Below, one piece after another: positions 1 to 10,258 of a stretch of DNA of 64,000 bases. How positions within the stretch are numbered: position 1 is the first letter of the stretch; the number at the start of each line of letters is the position of its first letter. Position numbers and translations under genes: made by a program. The stretch is from Plotosus lineatus (Eukaryota > Chordata > Actinopteri > Siluriformes > Plotosidae), in contig CM045729.1 of assembly GCA_024760905.1 (NCBI GenBank), forward strand, positions 1,605,001 to 1,669,000, written 5' to 3'. Under the pieces are notes generated by a model. It did no database searches. It saw nothing but the letters and a program-made list of their open reading frames with translations, and was not told the origin of the DNA.

Positions 1-65
1 ACGTGCATAAACTCAGGTTCCATCTCTCCCCCTTTCTCTCTTGCTCTTACCCCATCTCCCCCCAG

Positions 66-218
66 GTGTGGATCCAAAGTCAGTCCTGTGTGCGTTTTTT
101 AAACAAGGTCAGTGCACTAAAGGAGAGAAGTGTAAGTTCTCCCACGATCTCAGTCTGGACAGGAAGTGTGAGAAACGCAGCGTCTATGTGGATGTTCGAG
201 AGGAGGAGCTGGAGAAGG
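66..218 (+). CDS. zc3h15: zc3h15 exon with CCCH finger 1 (first in window)
   Basis: Follows a CCCCCAG acceptor and ends before GTTAGT. It reads [17 protein letters not shown]... to ...[10 protein letters not shown] across the junction. The zinc ligands C, C, C and H of the first CCCH finger are all present. A (GT)n tract starts about 12 bases after the donor. Confidence 0.93.
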
Positions 219-230
219 GTTAGTCTCGGT

Positions 231-274
<44 letters not shown>

Positions 275-410
275 TGTTGTTTTGCGTGTGGAATGCAGAT
301 ACAATGGAGAACTGGGATGAGAAGAAGTTGGAGGAAGTCGTCAACAAGAAGCACGGAGAGGCAGAGAAGAAGAAAGCCAAGACTCAGATCGTAGGTTCTT
401 CTCGGGGTTG

Positions 411-452
<42 letters not shown>

Positions 453-1520
453 AGTGAGAGAGAGAGACCGAGGTGTTGGTACTGGATCAGTACCGCTGTT
501 AGTTTATTTCCTGAAGGTTCTTGGGTGTGGTCTCCTCAGTGGGGCTGCTGAGATCTGTGGAATTGTATCACTGTGTACGTCGATACTTTACTAACAGTGC
601 TAACGTCCCCTGTATCACATACCACAGTAAAGTAGTGAGTGCAATGGAATGCGGACGTACTGTAACATGACCGAGACACCCCCACACGCACGCATGACCA
701 CCGATTTTCGCAAAGTAGGATCGACCCCCGACTGATGCATGTGTATATAATATCAATAAATTTCATCTTCGACATAAGCGTCCTGCTTCAATAAGCACCC
801 CCCCCTGGGTACACTGAGCAAAATGGTAGATTAAACTTCCCAATTTTATTCGATCAGTCTCTGTAACGGTAAAATGAGGCGTTCACTGTGTGAACATGTA
901 TATTCTAAAGTCTAATGGCTGTAGTGGTTAGCACGTCCGCCTCACAGCAAGAAGGCCCGGGTTCGATTCCCGGCCTGGGCGTTTCTGTGTGGAGTTTGCA
1001 TGTTCTCCCCGTGCTTGTGCGGGTTTCCTCCGGGTGCTCCGGTTTCCCCCGCAATCCAAAGACGTGCACTGTAGGTTAATTGGCCGTTCTAAATTGACCG
1101 TAGTTTCTCTCCTGCAGCGGCACTGGAACCCAGTCGTATCGGCACTTGCCTTTCCATTGGATCCTTCCGGTGGCGCCGAGACAGGGGGGGGACTTGCTGC
1201 TTGGGTAACAGCCTGTCCCTCATTACTCCCTACCCAGGCTCTGTGCACTGGGGAGTATCACCAGTCGGGATACTGGCCAGAGCGCAGCCATAGTCCTTCG
1301 GGACTGACGGAGACCTAATGGCTGCTACAATTTCACTGTTATTTATTAATTTATTTGGTGGTATAGTGGTCACATTAATCCCACCCCATCCAATGATGTA
1401 AGCGGCTCTGGGCTCTCAACCAGCATATTTGTGCTGCACTGTTATCTACCTGGAATAGGTTATTTGGTGTTCAACCAATTAAGAATTGTTCAGTTCGGCA
1501 GCAAAATAACTGGAGTACTG

Positions 1521-1561
<41 letters not shown>

Positions 1562-4500
1562 ACGCGCACACGCTTCCTTGAGGTGATGGAGAACAATAAG
1601 TATGTGTTGGTTATGTGTGTATATAGGTGTGTAAGTACTTCCTTGAGGCGATAGAGAACAATAAGTATGGTTGGTTCTGGGTGTGTCCGGCGGGAGGAGA
1701 CAGCTGTATGTATCGGCACGCTCTACCAGTCGGATTTGTCCTGAAGAAAGATAAAAAGAAGGAGGAGAATGAGGAGGAAGAGATCTCACTGGAGGAACTC
1801 ATCGAGAATGAGGTGAGCACTTGCGCTAGAAACATTAACTGTGTAAAATTATTCACCCAAAAACTCTGAATGTGAGATTTTCATTCATTATATAAATTAA
1901 TTTTAAAGGAATGGCTGTGGTGTGGCACCTTTATTTACATTTATGGATGTGGAGAAGGCGGACATGAAGGTCGTTGGAGTAAGAGTAGAAGATGCAGAGG
2001 ATAGGGAGAGATGGAGGCAGATCATTTGCTGTGGTGACCCCTGAAGGGAACAGCTGAAAGAAAAAGAAGAAAGAAGCGGTGGTGTGGTACCTCCCCAGGG
2101 CAGCGTGGTGTGGTGCCACTCTGATCATTATTTCATAAAAATCTGGCGAAATTAGCGCCAGCCCACCGGCATTTGCCAGCATTTGTGGGAGGTCCGGAAA
2201 AATCCAGCCCAATAACCGGCCCCCGTGTCAGGCAGAAGTCCTTTTCGGTAAAATGAACAATCCGCCACCGCTTAAGATATAACACTTGAATGAACACTTC
2301 TTACCAGAAGCTCGAGAAGATGCAGGGCATCTGAGTGGCATCATGGGCTTAAATAATCATCAAAACACACTGGAGGGAAAAAAAAAAGTGAATTCACAAT
2401 TCAAGCAATCATGTTGTTGATTTTTTTAAATGTTAATCAAATTAAATAAGGAAGTTAAGGAAAAATAGGGGAAAAAGTTAAGAAAATATCATCACTCAGA
2501 TGTGCATTTCACAAAAGTGTAATAAGTTTTGATGGGAGATTTTGGTTTTTTTTTTTTTTTTTTTTTTTTTTTGCATAATTGACCTTGTTTTTTTTTTTTT
2601 TTTGTGGCATTTTCCTGAACTTTTTCCCCTATTCTTCCTTAATTTCCTTATTTTTTTTATTCGATGAATATTCAAAAAAGGCGATGCACTGAAACCACGA
2701 ATTGAAGTGCGAAGTAACGAGGGATTTGTCTCTCTGTCTGTCCATCTATCTATCTATTTATCTATCACACAGTGGTACCTTGACTTACGAGTGTCTTTTT
2801 ATTCATGATACGAACTTCGATCCCACCAAAAATCAGCCCTATCCAGCCAGCAAAATTTTGATTTCTGAGATCTGCTGGGGAAATGGCTTTTCTGGGCCGA
2901 TTAACCTTGTATTCTTCTGTGCTTGAAGAATGCCTTGTGCAGTGCTTCTCAATTATTTTCTGTGAAGCCCCGTATGGGGGGGGGTATTTTCATGCCCCGC
3001 GCGCGACTATAGTGTATTATATCATTTCATATCATTTTCTCGGGACAGAATGGCAATGATGCATTTTGTCCTGGGTCATATCCCCCCCCTCCTCATCACA
3101 CTGTGCCACCCAAGGAGGGGGGGGGGGCGGGGGGGGGGGGGCGACCCTACTATTTGAAGCTCTGGCCTTGGGGGAGCTCACCAAGTTTTTCCTTGCTGGC
3201 ATTCGTAGCGTGCACACACAAAATTCTTCTTCTCCTTCACCTTTAGAGGTGTTCATCTGCTCGGATCGGTGCAATCTACCATGCATACTGCCGCGTGGCT
3301 GTGACCGTGCGTTGAATCACGGGATTACATAGCACATAGGGATTATATAGATTGGGCATTATCGTCAAGTTCAAGTTTTTTATTTTTCCATTTGGATGCG
3401 CACATTTCCGTCAAGCATGAAGAAAGCTCAATTGAATACAGCAACAGTCTTTCCCAGTATTCCTCATTGTTCGGGCCAAGTTGTAACAACAATGCTTTTG
3501 ATTGGCTCATCGTAACTGCCTATGAAAATGCAGCTATTATAAAACCTGTTGTTTCTGTGAGCCTCACATGCACATGCTGCCTAAAATACTGCATTGTCGC
3601 TAAGAACCACTAGAAATACTGTCAATATGAAGTTTTTACAATACAAAAGAATTCGAAAAGACATTTAGAAATATATGGTGGTGGGAATGGCTAAACGAGT
3701 GCGACAAACACGGTGACAAATGGGGGACATAGCTCAGAAAAGCGGACATCTCTGGGGTTGCGTTTTGTGATTGTTGTTCCAAGGCGATAAAGTATGGGAC
3801 CAGCGTGAAGAAGGGACTGAAAAATCATGCTGATGAGTATAATCCAGTGGTTCTTAACCTTGTTAGAGGTACCGATCCCCACCAGTTTTATATGCACATT
3901 CACTGAACCCTTCATTCGTGAAAAATAAAAATATGATTTTTTTTTTTTTTTTTACAAATTCAAGACATAGGTATATGTTTTTTTTACTGGTGCACAAAAT
4001 GAACCATGCATGAACATCACCTTGTTCAAAGAACAAAACCAACACAGTGCATAAACTCGCAAAAAACTACAGACCTGCAAATCAGTGTGACTTCTGCTGT
4101 TGCCTTTGAGAGACCAGTTCAGATATGCATGGCTTCACCTTGGCAAGTGCCACTCATGTCATTTTCACAGCAAAGTCTGTTCCTTTTCTTCATTTTTATG
4201 CCCAGCATCCTCGAAAAGGATTGCTCGCAAAGATATGTTGTAACAAGTGGTATAAAAAAATGAGCGCACTAAATTCCTCGCAGCACTGATTGGCCAAGCA
4301 ATGTAAAGTGATCATCTGCAGCCAGTGATGGCCAAGCGGGGCGTGTCATCACTAACTGACATGATGAGTCGGGTGTGTCTTGACCTCCACAGCAGAGGCT
4401 TCACCGAACCCATTGGGTTTGATCGAACACAGGTTAAGAACCACTGGTCTAATCACTTGAAAAACAAAAAGAGCATTCAGAGAAATCTGGTGTTTATACC

Positions 4501-5115
4501 TAGTCTAACTTTTAATGTCAGATTGTACCATTAGCTAATATTGTGTATGATGATTCAAATAATGCAGCCGTGAGGGCAAGTTTAATGATGAGTGAGGGAA
4601 GTGTGTGTGTGTGTGTGGTGGGGGGGTGTTTATCAAACTGGGCACATGCCTCCTGGAGTGCCCAGGTTAGGGCAACGTAAGGGGAGATTATGCTCAAAAA
4701 TTTTGGCCCATGATTTAGTTGTACATTGAAAATAGGAACTTTTGTCAGTTGCACATATCTGAGATCAAGATTTGCAGGATCATATTTGCTCAGTATGAAA
4801 CACTGATTGATAAATATTTCCTGTTTGTCTGCATGTAAATAATTTTTTTTAGGTTTTTCCTGGTTATTCACTGTATATACATTGTAAAAAAGTGTTGCAT
4901 CAAAGAAAGTGATCACTTCATTTCAGTTGAAATTTGTTTGACTGTTTGACATATTTTGACATTTAATTATAAAATTTCTTTTATTGTGCATGAATAGATG
5001 AAATGTTACAAACATTTGATGTGAATTTGTAGATTATTTGATTATATATTATTGTAAATGTTGGTAAAAGATTGCATGAGAAACAACCATTTTAACTTGT
5101 AATTTAACACCCCCC

Positions 5116-5160
<45 letters not shown>

Positions 5161-7152
5161 ACTCAACTACGTCTTGCATTTTCAGGTTTTTCAAAATTTT
5201 TAACTTGCACCCATGAATCTAAAGTGAGTGTGATGAATTAATTCTTCACTGAGTTCATATTGTTAATTTTCATCTCAACACACAAACACTGATCACAAAT
5301 ATCTAGCACCACAAAGCAAGCCATGGACCACTTAAAGTGCCCTCATGAGGGCACCCATGACATGATTTCGGGATACTATAGGGAATATAGGGAGCACGGC
5401 AGTCTGAAAGAAACCATACACGGCTTATGAAAGGCCAAAAAACCTTGCGCAATAGTTCAGCAGGATGGGGTGCTCTGGGTTACTGATCAGAAGGTCGGCA
5501 GTTCAATTCCCAGTACCGCTATGCTGCAACTGTTGGGCCCCTGAGCGAGGCCTTTCATCCTCAAGTGCTTAGTTAGATAAATGAGAGAGAAAAGTAAGAC
5601 CCTCTGGGGAATGGTTTAACTACCATAAATGTAAATATAAGCAACAGACCTTCAGTGAGAAAGCTTGCAAAATAAAATTAATTTCAACTTATTTAAAACT
5701 GCTGAAATCACCAGGGACAGCAAAAATAATTAAATTAATTTCATATAATAAAATTATAGCCATTTTGTGTGTGTGCGTTAGCGAGCAGCTCTGGGTTTGA
5801 ATGTGACCCGCATCACTCTGGAGACGTTCCTGGCCTGGAAGAAGAGAAAGCGGCAGGAAAAGATTGCTAAAGCTGAGCAGGACATGGAGAGAAAGAAGGC
5901 AGACTTCAAAGCAGGAAAAGCTCTTGGGGTGAGTTTGGGTTTTGTCCACGTCAGTCGTGACTCAAGGTCACCAAGTTTGAACGCCCACTACAGTGATTGT
6001 TGTGGACAGCAGAGGGCAGTAGAGGTTAAATATCGCTTGGGCATATAACGGCAATTTGGTGACTGTTTCTGATAGGTGTTAGGTGCATTAGTGTGGAACC
6101 CTTTAAAGAATCCGGTACAAGACCGTGTTAATTCAGCTGTGTTTAATTCCATATCTTTTTTAAACTCATGGACATAAACATTAAGAATGTAATGTAATCT
6201 TGTTGATCTTACCTGTTACAGGTGAGCGGACGAGAGGTTTTCGAGTTCCGTCCTGAGCTGGTCCACGATGACGATGAGGAAGCAGATGATACCAAATACG
6301 CCAAAGATGATGACGAGCTCGCTCAAGAGGTAACGCATCGCGGCAATGTTTACTTTAAAACTCCATTACCTCACGAACAGACCCCACCGCATCACCAAAG
6401 GTTCCAACCTACCAGAAGGCCATGGAAATGCTATCTGCCCATGTCTGTGTACATGACTTCACAGGTGACTGTGATTGACAGTGATCTGGTATGTGTGTGT
6501 GTGTATGTGTATGTAGGTAGAGAACGCGGCAGACCAGTGCCAGGACATTGACATCACCCGGTTCGTCATGATAGAGGTGGACAACACGGGAATAACGGTT
6601 GCAGCAGCTGACAGGTTCTCCTCGCGAGTTCAGCTGAGCAACGAGACAGACGGTGAGACGTAAAACAAAAAGATATAATATATGGACTATCAGAGGTACT
6701 GATGTTGCTCTGGCCATGGTAACATGTCAGTGGGCATCCAAATCTTTGTCCTAGATGGCAGTTTATGCTGGTTGCTATTGTTACCTTTGAAACTGACAAT
6801 TTTTAGTCTAAACGAGAAGCAGGCAGATGATGCCTGGACAGAAAGAGTGATTGACAGATGGGAAAAGTGAAGACTCACAGTTTTGACTCCACTCTCATTT
6901 CCACATCACCCGATATTGTACAGTGTGAAATCTGTGTGTGTGTGTGTAGACCAGAAACTGAGCGAGGCGTCAGGTGGGGTTGAGAACGGTGAGGACTACA
7001 CGCTGCGGGATGGCGAAGCCAGCACAGACAGCGACGAAGGCGAGGCTGGGGATGAAGAGACGGAAGCGGTGCCTGTCGATGAGAATCTGTTCATGGGGGA
7101 GGATCTGGATGAACTGGAGGAGGAACTTAACACACTCGACCTGGATGAGTAA
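66..7152 (+). CDS. zc3h15: zc3h15 (zinc finger CCCH-type containing 15 / DFRP1), 5'-partial gene, 7 exons
   Basis: Joined exons 66-218, 299-390, 1627-1812, 5782-5928, 6222-6329, 6517-6652 and 6950-7152 give about 341 residues in one continuous frame ending in TAA at 7150-7152. All introns have GT-AG ends. The first visible exon holds CCCH finger 1 (C-x7-C-x5-C-x3-H, starting CAFFKQGQC). The third holds finger 2, ending CMYRH. The DFRP-type segment follows ([23 protein letters not shown], then [12 protein letters not shown]), and the tail is very acidic ([24 protein letters not shown]). The family protein is about 426 residues, so roughly the first 85-90 residues lie upstream of the window. 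Family knowledge: ZC3H15 binds and stabilises the GTPase DRG1 in the cytoplasm and associates with ribosomes. The order zc3h15 then itgav matches the vertebrate neighbourhood I recall. Identification is firm; exact exon edges are by eye. Confidence 0.95.
231..271 (+). repeat. (GT)n microsatellite in an 80-bp zc3h15 intron
   Basis: About 20 uninterrupted GT units fill half of this 80-base intron, between the donor at 219 and the acceptor AG at 297-298. It leaves little room for a normal branch point and polypyrimidine tract. Confidence 0.97.
299..390 (+). CDS. zc3h15: zc3h15 exon between the two zinc fingers
   Basis: Reads (D)[30 protein letters not shown], flanked by AATGCAG and GTAGGT. It is nearly identical to the family linker before finger 2. 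The frame carries over cleanly from 218 (G|AT). Confidence 0.94.
414..450 (+). repeat. (GT)n microsatellite just after a zc3h15 donor
   Basis: About 18 GT units lie 24 bases downstream of the donor at 391. Confidence 0.96.
922..1314 (+). mobile_element. tRNA-derived SINE with a 10-bp target duplication
   Basis: Starts with an A-box-like TGGTTAGCACG and a B-box GGGTTCGATTCC, followed by the widespread fish SINE body (GTTTCTGTGTGGAGTTTGCA...). It is flanked by CTAATGGCTG at 912-921 and 1315-1324, a perfect 10-base target-site duplication. The 3' half (about 1110-1314) is not the usual tail of that SINE type, so this may be a composite. It lies in the zc3h15 intron before finger 2. Confidence 0.85.
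1526..1558 (+). repeat. (GT)n microsatellite
   Basis: About 16 GT units followed by alternating GC/CA, close upstream of the finger 2 exon. Confidence 0.95.
1573..1612 (+). pseudogene. Partial duplicate of the start of the zc3h15 finger 2 exon
   Basis: About 40 bases closely match exon bases 1638-1676 (CTTCCTTGAGG, then GAGAACAATAAGTATG), with two substitutions and a small insertion. It ends about 15 bases before the true acceptor. It has no acceptor of its own and is probably a local tandem duplication. Confidence 0.75.
1627..1812 (+). CDS. zc3h15: zc3h15 exon with CCCH finger 2
   Basis: Follows GTATATAG and ends before GTGAGC. It reads [20 protein letters not shown]... through [22 protein letters not shown] to [12 protein letters not shown]. 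The finger ligands (C, C, C, H) are intact. 186 bases, a whole number of codons. Confidence 0.95.
1931..2078 (+). mobile_element. 5'-truncated RTE-type LINE 3' end (148 bp) with target duplication
   Basis: Matches the last part and 3' UTR of the RTE LINE seen elsewhere in the window (GGATGTGGAGAAGGCGGACA, then GTGGTGACCCCTGAAGGGAA and a purine tail). Flanks GTGGTGTGGCACCT (1917-1930) and GTGGTGTGGTACCT (2079-2092) are a 14-base duplication with one mismatch. Confidence 0.85.
2093..3844. other. zc3h15 intron, no gene seen
   Basis: AT-rich intron with T-runs near 2548-2572 and 2590-2603, a short (TCTA)n near 2740-2765, and a MITE-like start CAGTGGTACCTTGACTT near 2770. A G-rich run at 3116-3142 could form a G-quadruplex. 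No coding exon is supported. Confidence 0.7.
3845..4446. mobile_element. hAT-like non-autonomous element (MITE) with 8-bp target duplication
   Basis: Terminal inverted repeats CAGTGGTTCTTAACC at the left and GGTTAAGAACCACTG at the right match perfectly over 15 bases. Flanks GTATAATC (3837-3844) and GTCTAATC (4447-4454) agree at 7 of 8 positions. An 8-bp duplication and CAGTGGTTCT ends are typical of hAT (Charlie-like) elements. No transposase frame is visible in the 602 bp. Confidence 0.88.
4455..5118. other. zc3h15 intron, no gene seen
   Basis: AT-rich sequence with a short GT run near 4600 and no supported feature. Confidence 0.6.
5119..5154 (+). repeat. (CA)n microsatellite
   Basis: A C-run followed by about 18 CA units in the intron before the DFRP exon. 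Confidence 0.95.
5450..5650 (+). mobile_element. tRNA-derived SINE (second family)
   Basis: Has a B-box-like GCAGTTCAATTCCC, then GCTGCAACTGTTGGGCCCCTGAGC... and an end with TAAATGTAAAT, typical of another common fish tRNA SINE. Edges are approximate and no target duplication was found. Confidence 0.65.
5782..5928 (+). CDS. zc3h15: zc3h15 exon with the conserved basic helix
   Basis: After GCGTTAG it reads [49 protein letters not shown], then GTGAGT. This is the highly charged conserved segment, in the part of the protein expected to contact DRG1. Confidence 0.94.
6222..6329 (+). CDS. zc3h15: zc3h15 exon ([12 protein letters not shown])
   Basis: After TTACAG it reads [36 protein letters not shown], then GTAACG. 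The [12 protein letters not shown] signature is essentially invariant in the family. Confidence 0.94.
6517..6652 (+). CDS. zc3h15: zc3h15 exon, divergent acidic region
   Basis: Reads [45 protein letters not shown], then GTGAGA. The acceptor lies in a GT-rich stretch ending ATGTAG. A second AG four bases on (GTAG) could shift the start, but 6517 keeps the frame. DIDI and TGITVA match the mammalian protein; the rest diverges. Confidence 0.85.
6950..7152 (+). CDS. zc3h15: zc3h15 last coding exon
   Basis: Acceptor (GT)nTAG. Reads (D)[15 protein letters not shown]... through [20 protein letters not shown] to LNTLDLDE and TAA at 7150-7152. The terminal acidic motif is diagnostic of ZC3H15. Confidence 0.95.
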
Positions 7153-8090
7153 CACTCAGTCATCACTATGAACTATTTTTTCCTCTCTCAATCAGATCAG
7201 CTGTAACAGACATGGCTCAGTGGACATTACAAAGGTGATTGTGAGGGTCATGTGACTGCACTTGCATTATTTGGTCCAATCTGCTTCCATTAGGCCATAA
7301 GGGAATTAAAATCAGCTGTTTTTTTTATTTTTCTGCCATGATCACATTAAATACGTTTGAGCGCAATAATTTTACGATCCGTTATTAAACACGAGTCTTG
7401 AGTGCTGCTTTCTGTCGGCCATGTTTGTCCAAACAGTCGAGAATTTTACAACATTTCAACAGGACCTCATTTCCTGTGGCAGCCTACATTTTAAGTGGAA
7501 TTTAGTGGGGGTGGAGCCTCTGTTAAGTCTGAGTCTCAGCCAGTCACAGCCTACCTGACCTTGTGCCATGTTTCACCGGTTTGATATGATATTGTTTTAT
7601 TTAATGCTTGGCTAGTAAACTGGTGTGCTAATGTTGGCTAGTTAGCATCTGTCAGCAAGCTATTTAAAATTGTGTTGCTGGCAGGCTAGCGAGTTAGCAG
7701 CAACACGAGTGTTGCTGTCACATCAGTCAGGTCGGCATGTTTAGTTCTTTGAATGTTTTGTGGCAAACCGAAAGTTTTAAAACAAGCTCACCCTGGGAAA
7801 GTTGTAGCTACATGCATGCAGCCCTGTGCTGGCATTAGCTGGCTAACATATTAACATAATGAAATTGTTGGCGACCTACTTAGGTAGTAGTGAAGTCTGT
7901 GACAGGACTCACCTGAACGACTCTGACATTTGAAAGGAGAAAGACTATTTGATTTCTTACAAAATAAAAGTTTCATATGCTGAGTGTGTAATGTGAAGGG
8001 TGTACAGGTGTGTGTCTGCGTGTGCGTGTGTTCTGTCCTTCTGGCCAAGCTGAAAGTGTAAATAAAGCATATCACAGACTGGTCTAACTT
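7153..8090 (+). other. zc3h15: Probable zc3h15 3' UTR
   Basis: Non-coding and mostly repeat-free, running from the stop codon to the first strong poly(A) signal. No other gene is visible. The extent is inferred. Confidence 0.6.
8061..8066 (+). terminator. Poly(A) signal AATAAA, likely for zc3h15
   Basis: AATAAA is followed within 30 bases by a GT-rich stretch (TTGTGTGCATTGTG), the expected downstream element. An upstream ATTAAA-type site could also be used. Confidence 0.6.
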
Positions 8091-8447
8091 GTGTGCATTG
8101 TGTTATTATCATGAGGGGGGGGCGTGCACGCAGGCAGGCATTCAAGTCATTTGACTCAGCGTAGTAACACTCAAGTTTGGTGATCAACAAAACACCATCT
8201 TTAACAACAGTTTCCCAAAACCCATCATTTAAGTGTCCAGTGTTCTTAATAAGCAGTAGCTTCGATGGCGAGGAGGCCGCCCTCCAGACCTGACCAGCCA
8301 AAGTGAGTCGTTATGGTCTCCTGGGAATGTTTGGCAGTGTCCTGTCAGAGGGACCTTAAACTCTCACCTCTGGCAGAGCTACAATCACATCCCGAAGGAA
8401 GTGAGTGACAGAATCTGAATGGGTCATGTTTCATGTCTCCATTGTTG

Positions 8448-9060
8448 AGGCGGCAGCCCATCTCTGTGGCCGGAAGCCTGTCATGGTGGTAACCCCCAAA
8501 TTCGGTGGTGTATAGCTACGGTGAAGGGGCCGCCCAGCTAAAAAAGTAGGCCTGTCGGGTACTTATTGGCTTGTGGGACTCCAGAGGCAGCAGACGGGTA
8601 CCGGCCGAACATGCTGTTGCGGTGTGAGAGGAGTTAGGTGAAGGCCTGGACAGCAATTTATCAGTTGGCCTCAAAAAGGTTCTCGACCACCTCCTAACAA
8701 TATCCTCAGTCAAGGTGAGCAACTTCCCAGTTCCACTGTAAATGGTATTTGTGGGGAACTGCTTCCCCTTGCAGAGGTGTCGGATGGTAGTCCAGAACCT
8801 TTTCGAGGCCAACTGATAATCGCTTTTCCACACCGAATTTCTCCGATGCCTGAGCTGTTGCCAATGCAAAATGGGCCATCATTGGACACCTCAGGAGGGG
8901 GAAGCAGTTCTCCACAAATACTGTTCACATTGCAAGTGATGAGCTGCTCACTTCGACTGAGGATGATGTCAGGAGGTGGAAGGACTACTTCGAGGACCAC
9001 CTGAATCCCACCAACCAGAGGAAGACCTGTAGTCAGGCTGCAGGGGTGGATGAGATCTGC
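8448..9060. mobile_element. Shuffled Rex3 fragments with alternating orientation
   Basis: Compared with the Rex3 copies at 10.3-13.3 and 50.5-53.8 kb, about 8448-8688 reads in the + sense (GAGGCGGCAGCCCAT...). About 8689-8865 reads the same region in the minus sense (CCTCAGTCAAGGTGAGCA...). About 8866-9060 is + again (CACCTCAGGAGGGGGAAGCA...). It is the linker between endonuclease and reverse transcriptase. No open frame survives. Confidence 0.7.
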
Positions 9061-9417
9061 ACTGAATCTCATCAATGGAGCTCATTCTTGTATAATTTTG
9101 CTAAAAAAAAAATTTGTGTGGACGGTTAATAGATTAGCGGAATGTGTGCCAATTGCGTTGGCTTGCTTTAAATGTTTTGATCGATGTCGGTCGTTTCCGT
9201 TGACATTCGATAACACTCGGCAGTAAAGTACCTCGAATGTACATGAAATAAATAATGAGAAAACATGCATGATGGCTTTCTTGCCAGATTTGGTGGAAGA
9301 GAGACATTCTCCATAAGGGAAATAGCGGAGCAGTATTGGGGTTAGACGCTGGGATCAAAAATTCATGGAACTGGTTGTGACTGGAAAAAGTAGTAGACGG
9401 ATGCCCACTATCTGAAT

Positions 9418-9545
9418 TCATTTACAACATAAAGATATGGGGAAAGCACTTTGTGGTCTGTGCGACGGGAAAGTGATCAGTTATGGAGGTAAAGGTTGGT
9501 TGGCATTGAAACAGCATTGTGAGGGGAGTAAATGCCAAAAAGAAA
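9418..9545 (+). pseudogene. Fragment resembling a BED-type zinc finger of a hAT transposase
   Basis: One frame reads DMGKALCGLCDGKVISYGGK followed by GWLALKQHCEGSKC, with C-x2-C and a later H-C pair spaced as in BED-like fingers of transposases. It runs into a poly-A/lysine stretch. Only this fragment is visible, so the call is tentative. Confidence 0.35.
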
Positions 9546-9592
9546 AAAAAAAAAGAGAAAACAAAACTACAAACTTCTATTTTTCCTAAAGC

Positions 9593-10258
9593 TCACTGGG
9601 ATCCTTGAGGAGGATCCGATCAATGTTGCACCTCAGATTCAGGAGGGGCAAAGTGGTTTTCGTCCTGGCTGCAGCACTTCCGACCAGCTCTATACACTTC
9701 AGAATCCTGTAGGGGGTGATCGGAGTTTGTACAATCTGTACAGATATGTTTTGTGGATTTGGAGAAAGCTTTCGACCGTGTCCCTTGATCTAACTTGGGG
9801 CGTGCTCCAGGAGTATGGTATAGCGGACCCGTTGCTACGGGCAGTTCAGTCGTTGTATCACCAGAGCCATAGATTAGTACGTATTGGGAACAACAGGTCG
9901 AGGTTTGGAGTCCGCCAAGGTTGTCCTTTGTCACCAAATTTTTTCTATGTGCAACTGAGGCATTGAGGGGTTCTGGATTGGTGGCCATCAGATCTCAGCT
10001 CTACTTTTTTGTTGATGACATCCTTTTGGCTTCATCAAGCCGGGACCTCGAGCTCCCATTGGAGCAATTCGCAGCCGAGTGCGAAGTGGCCAGGGTGAGA
10101 ATCGACCCCTTCATGTCCGAAACCGTGGCCTTTACCGCTCCATAGCGGTGAAGATGGAGTTGAGGAGCAAAGCTCTCAATTTCCCAGTCAATCTACGTTC
10201 CAACCCTCACCTACGGTCACGAGCTTCGGGTAGTGACCGAGAAAAGATCTCCGATACA
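9593..10258 (+). mobile_element. Old Rex3 copy (+), reverse transcriptase part, left half
   Basis: Degenerate + strand Rex3 reverse transcriptase: QEGQSGFRPGCSTSDQLYTL, then VRQGCPLSPNF and a VDDILLASSS catalytic-box remnant (normally FADD). It is broken by stops and frameshifts. It is cut at 10258 by a younger minus-strand Rex3 and resumes at 13261. Confidence 0.85.

Noticed and set aside
940..975. tRNA gene
   Set aside because: A- and B-box-like sequences are present but no cloverleaf; they head a SINE with target duplications. The same holds for the other SINE heads.
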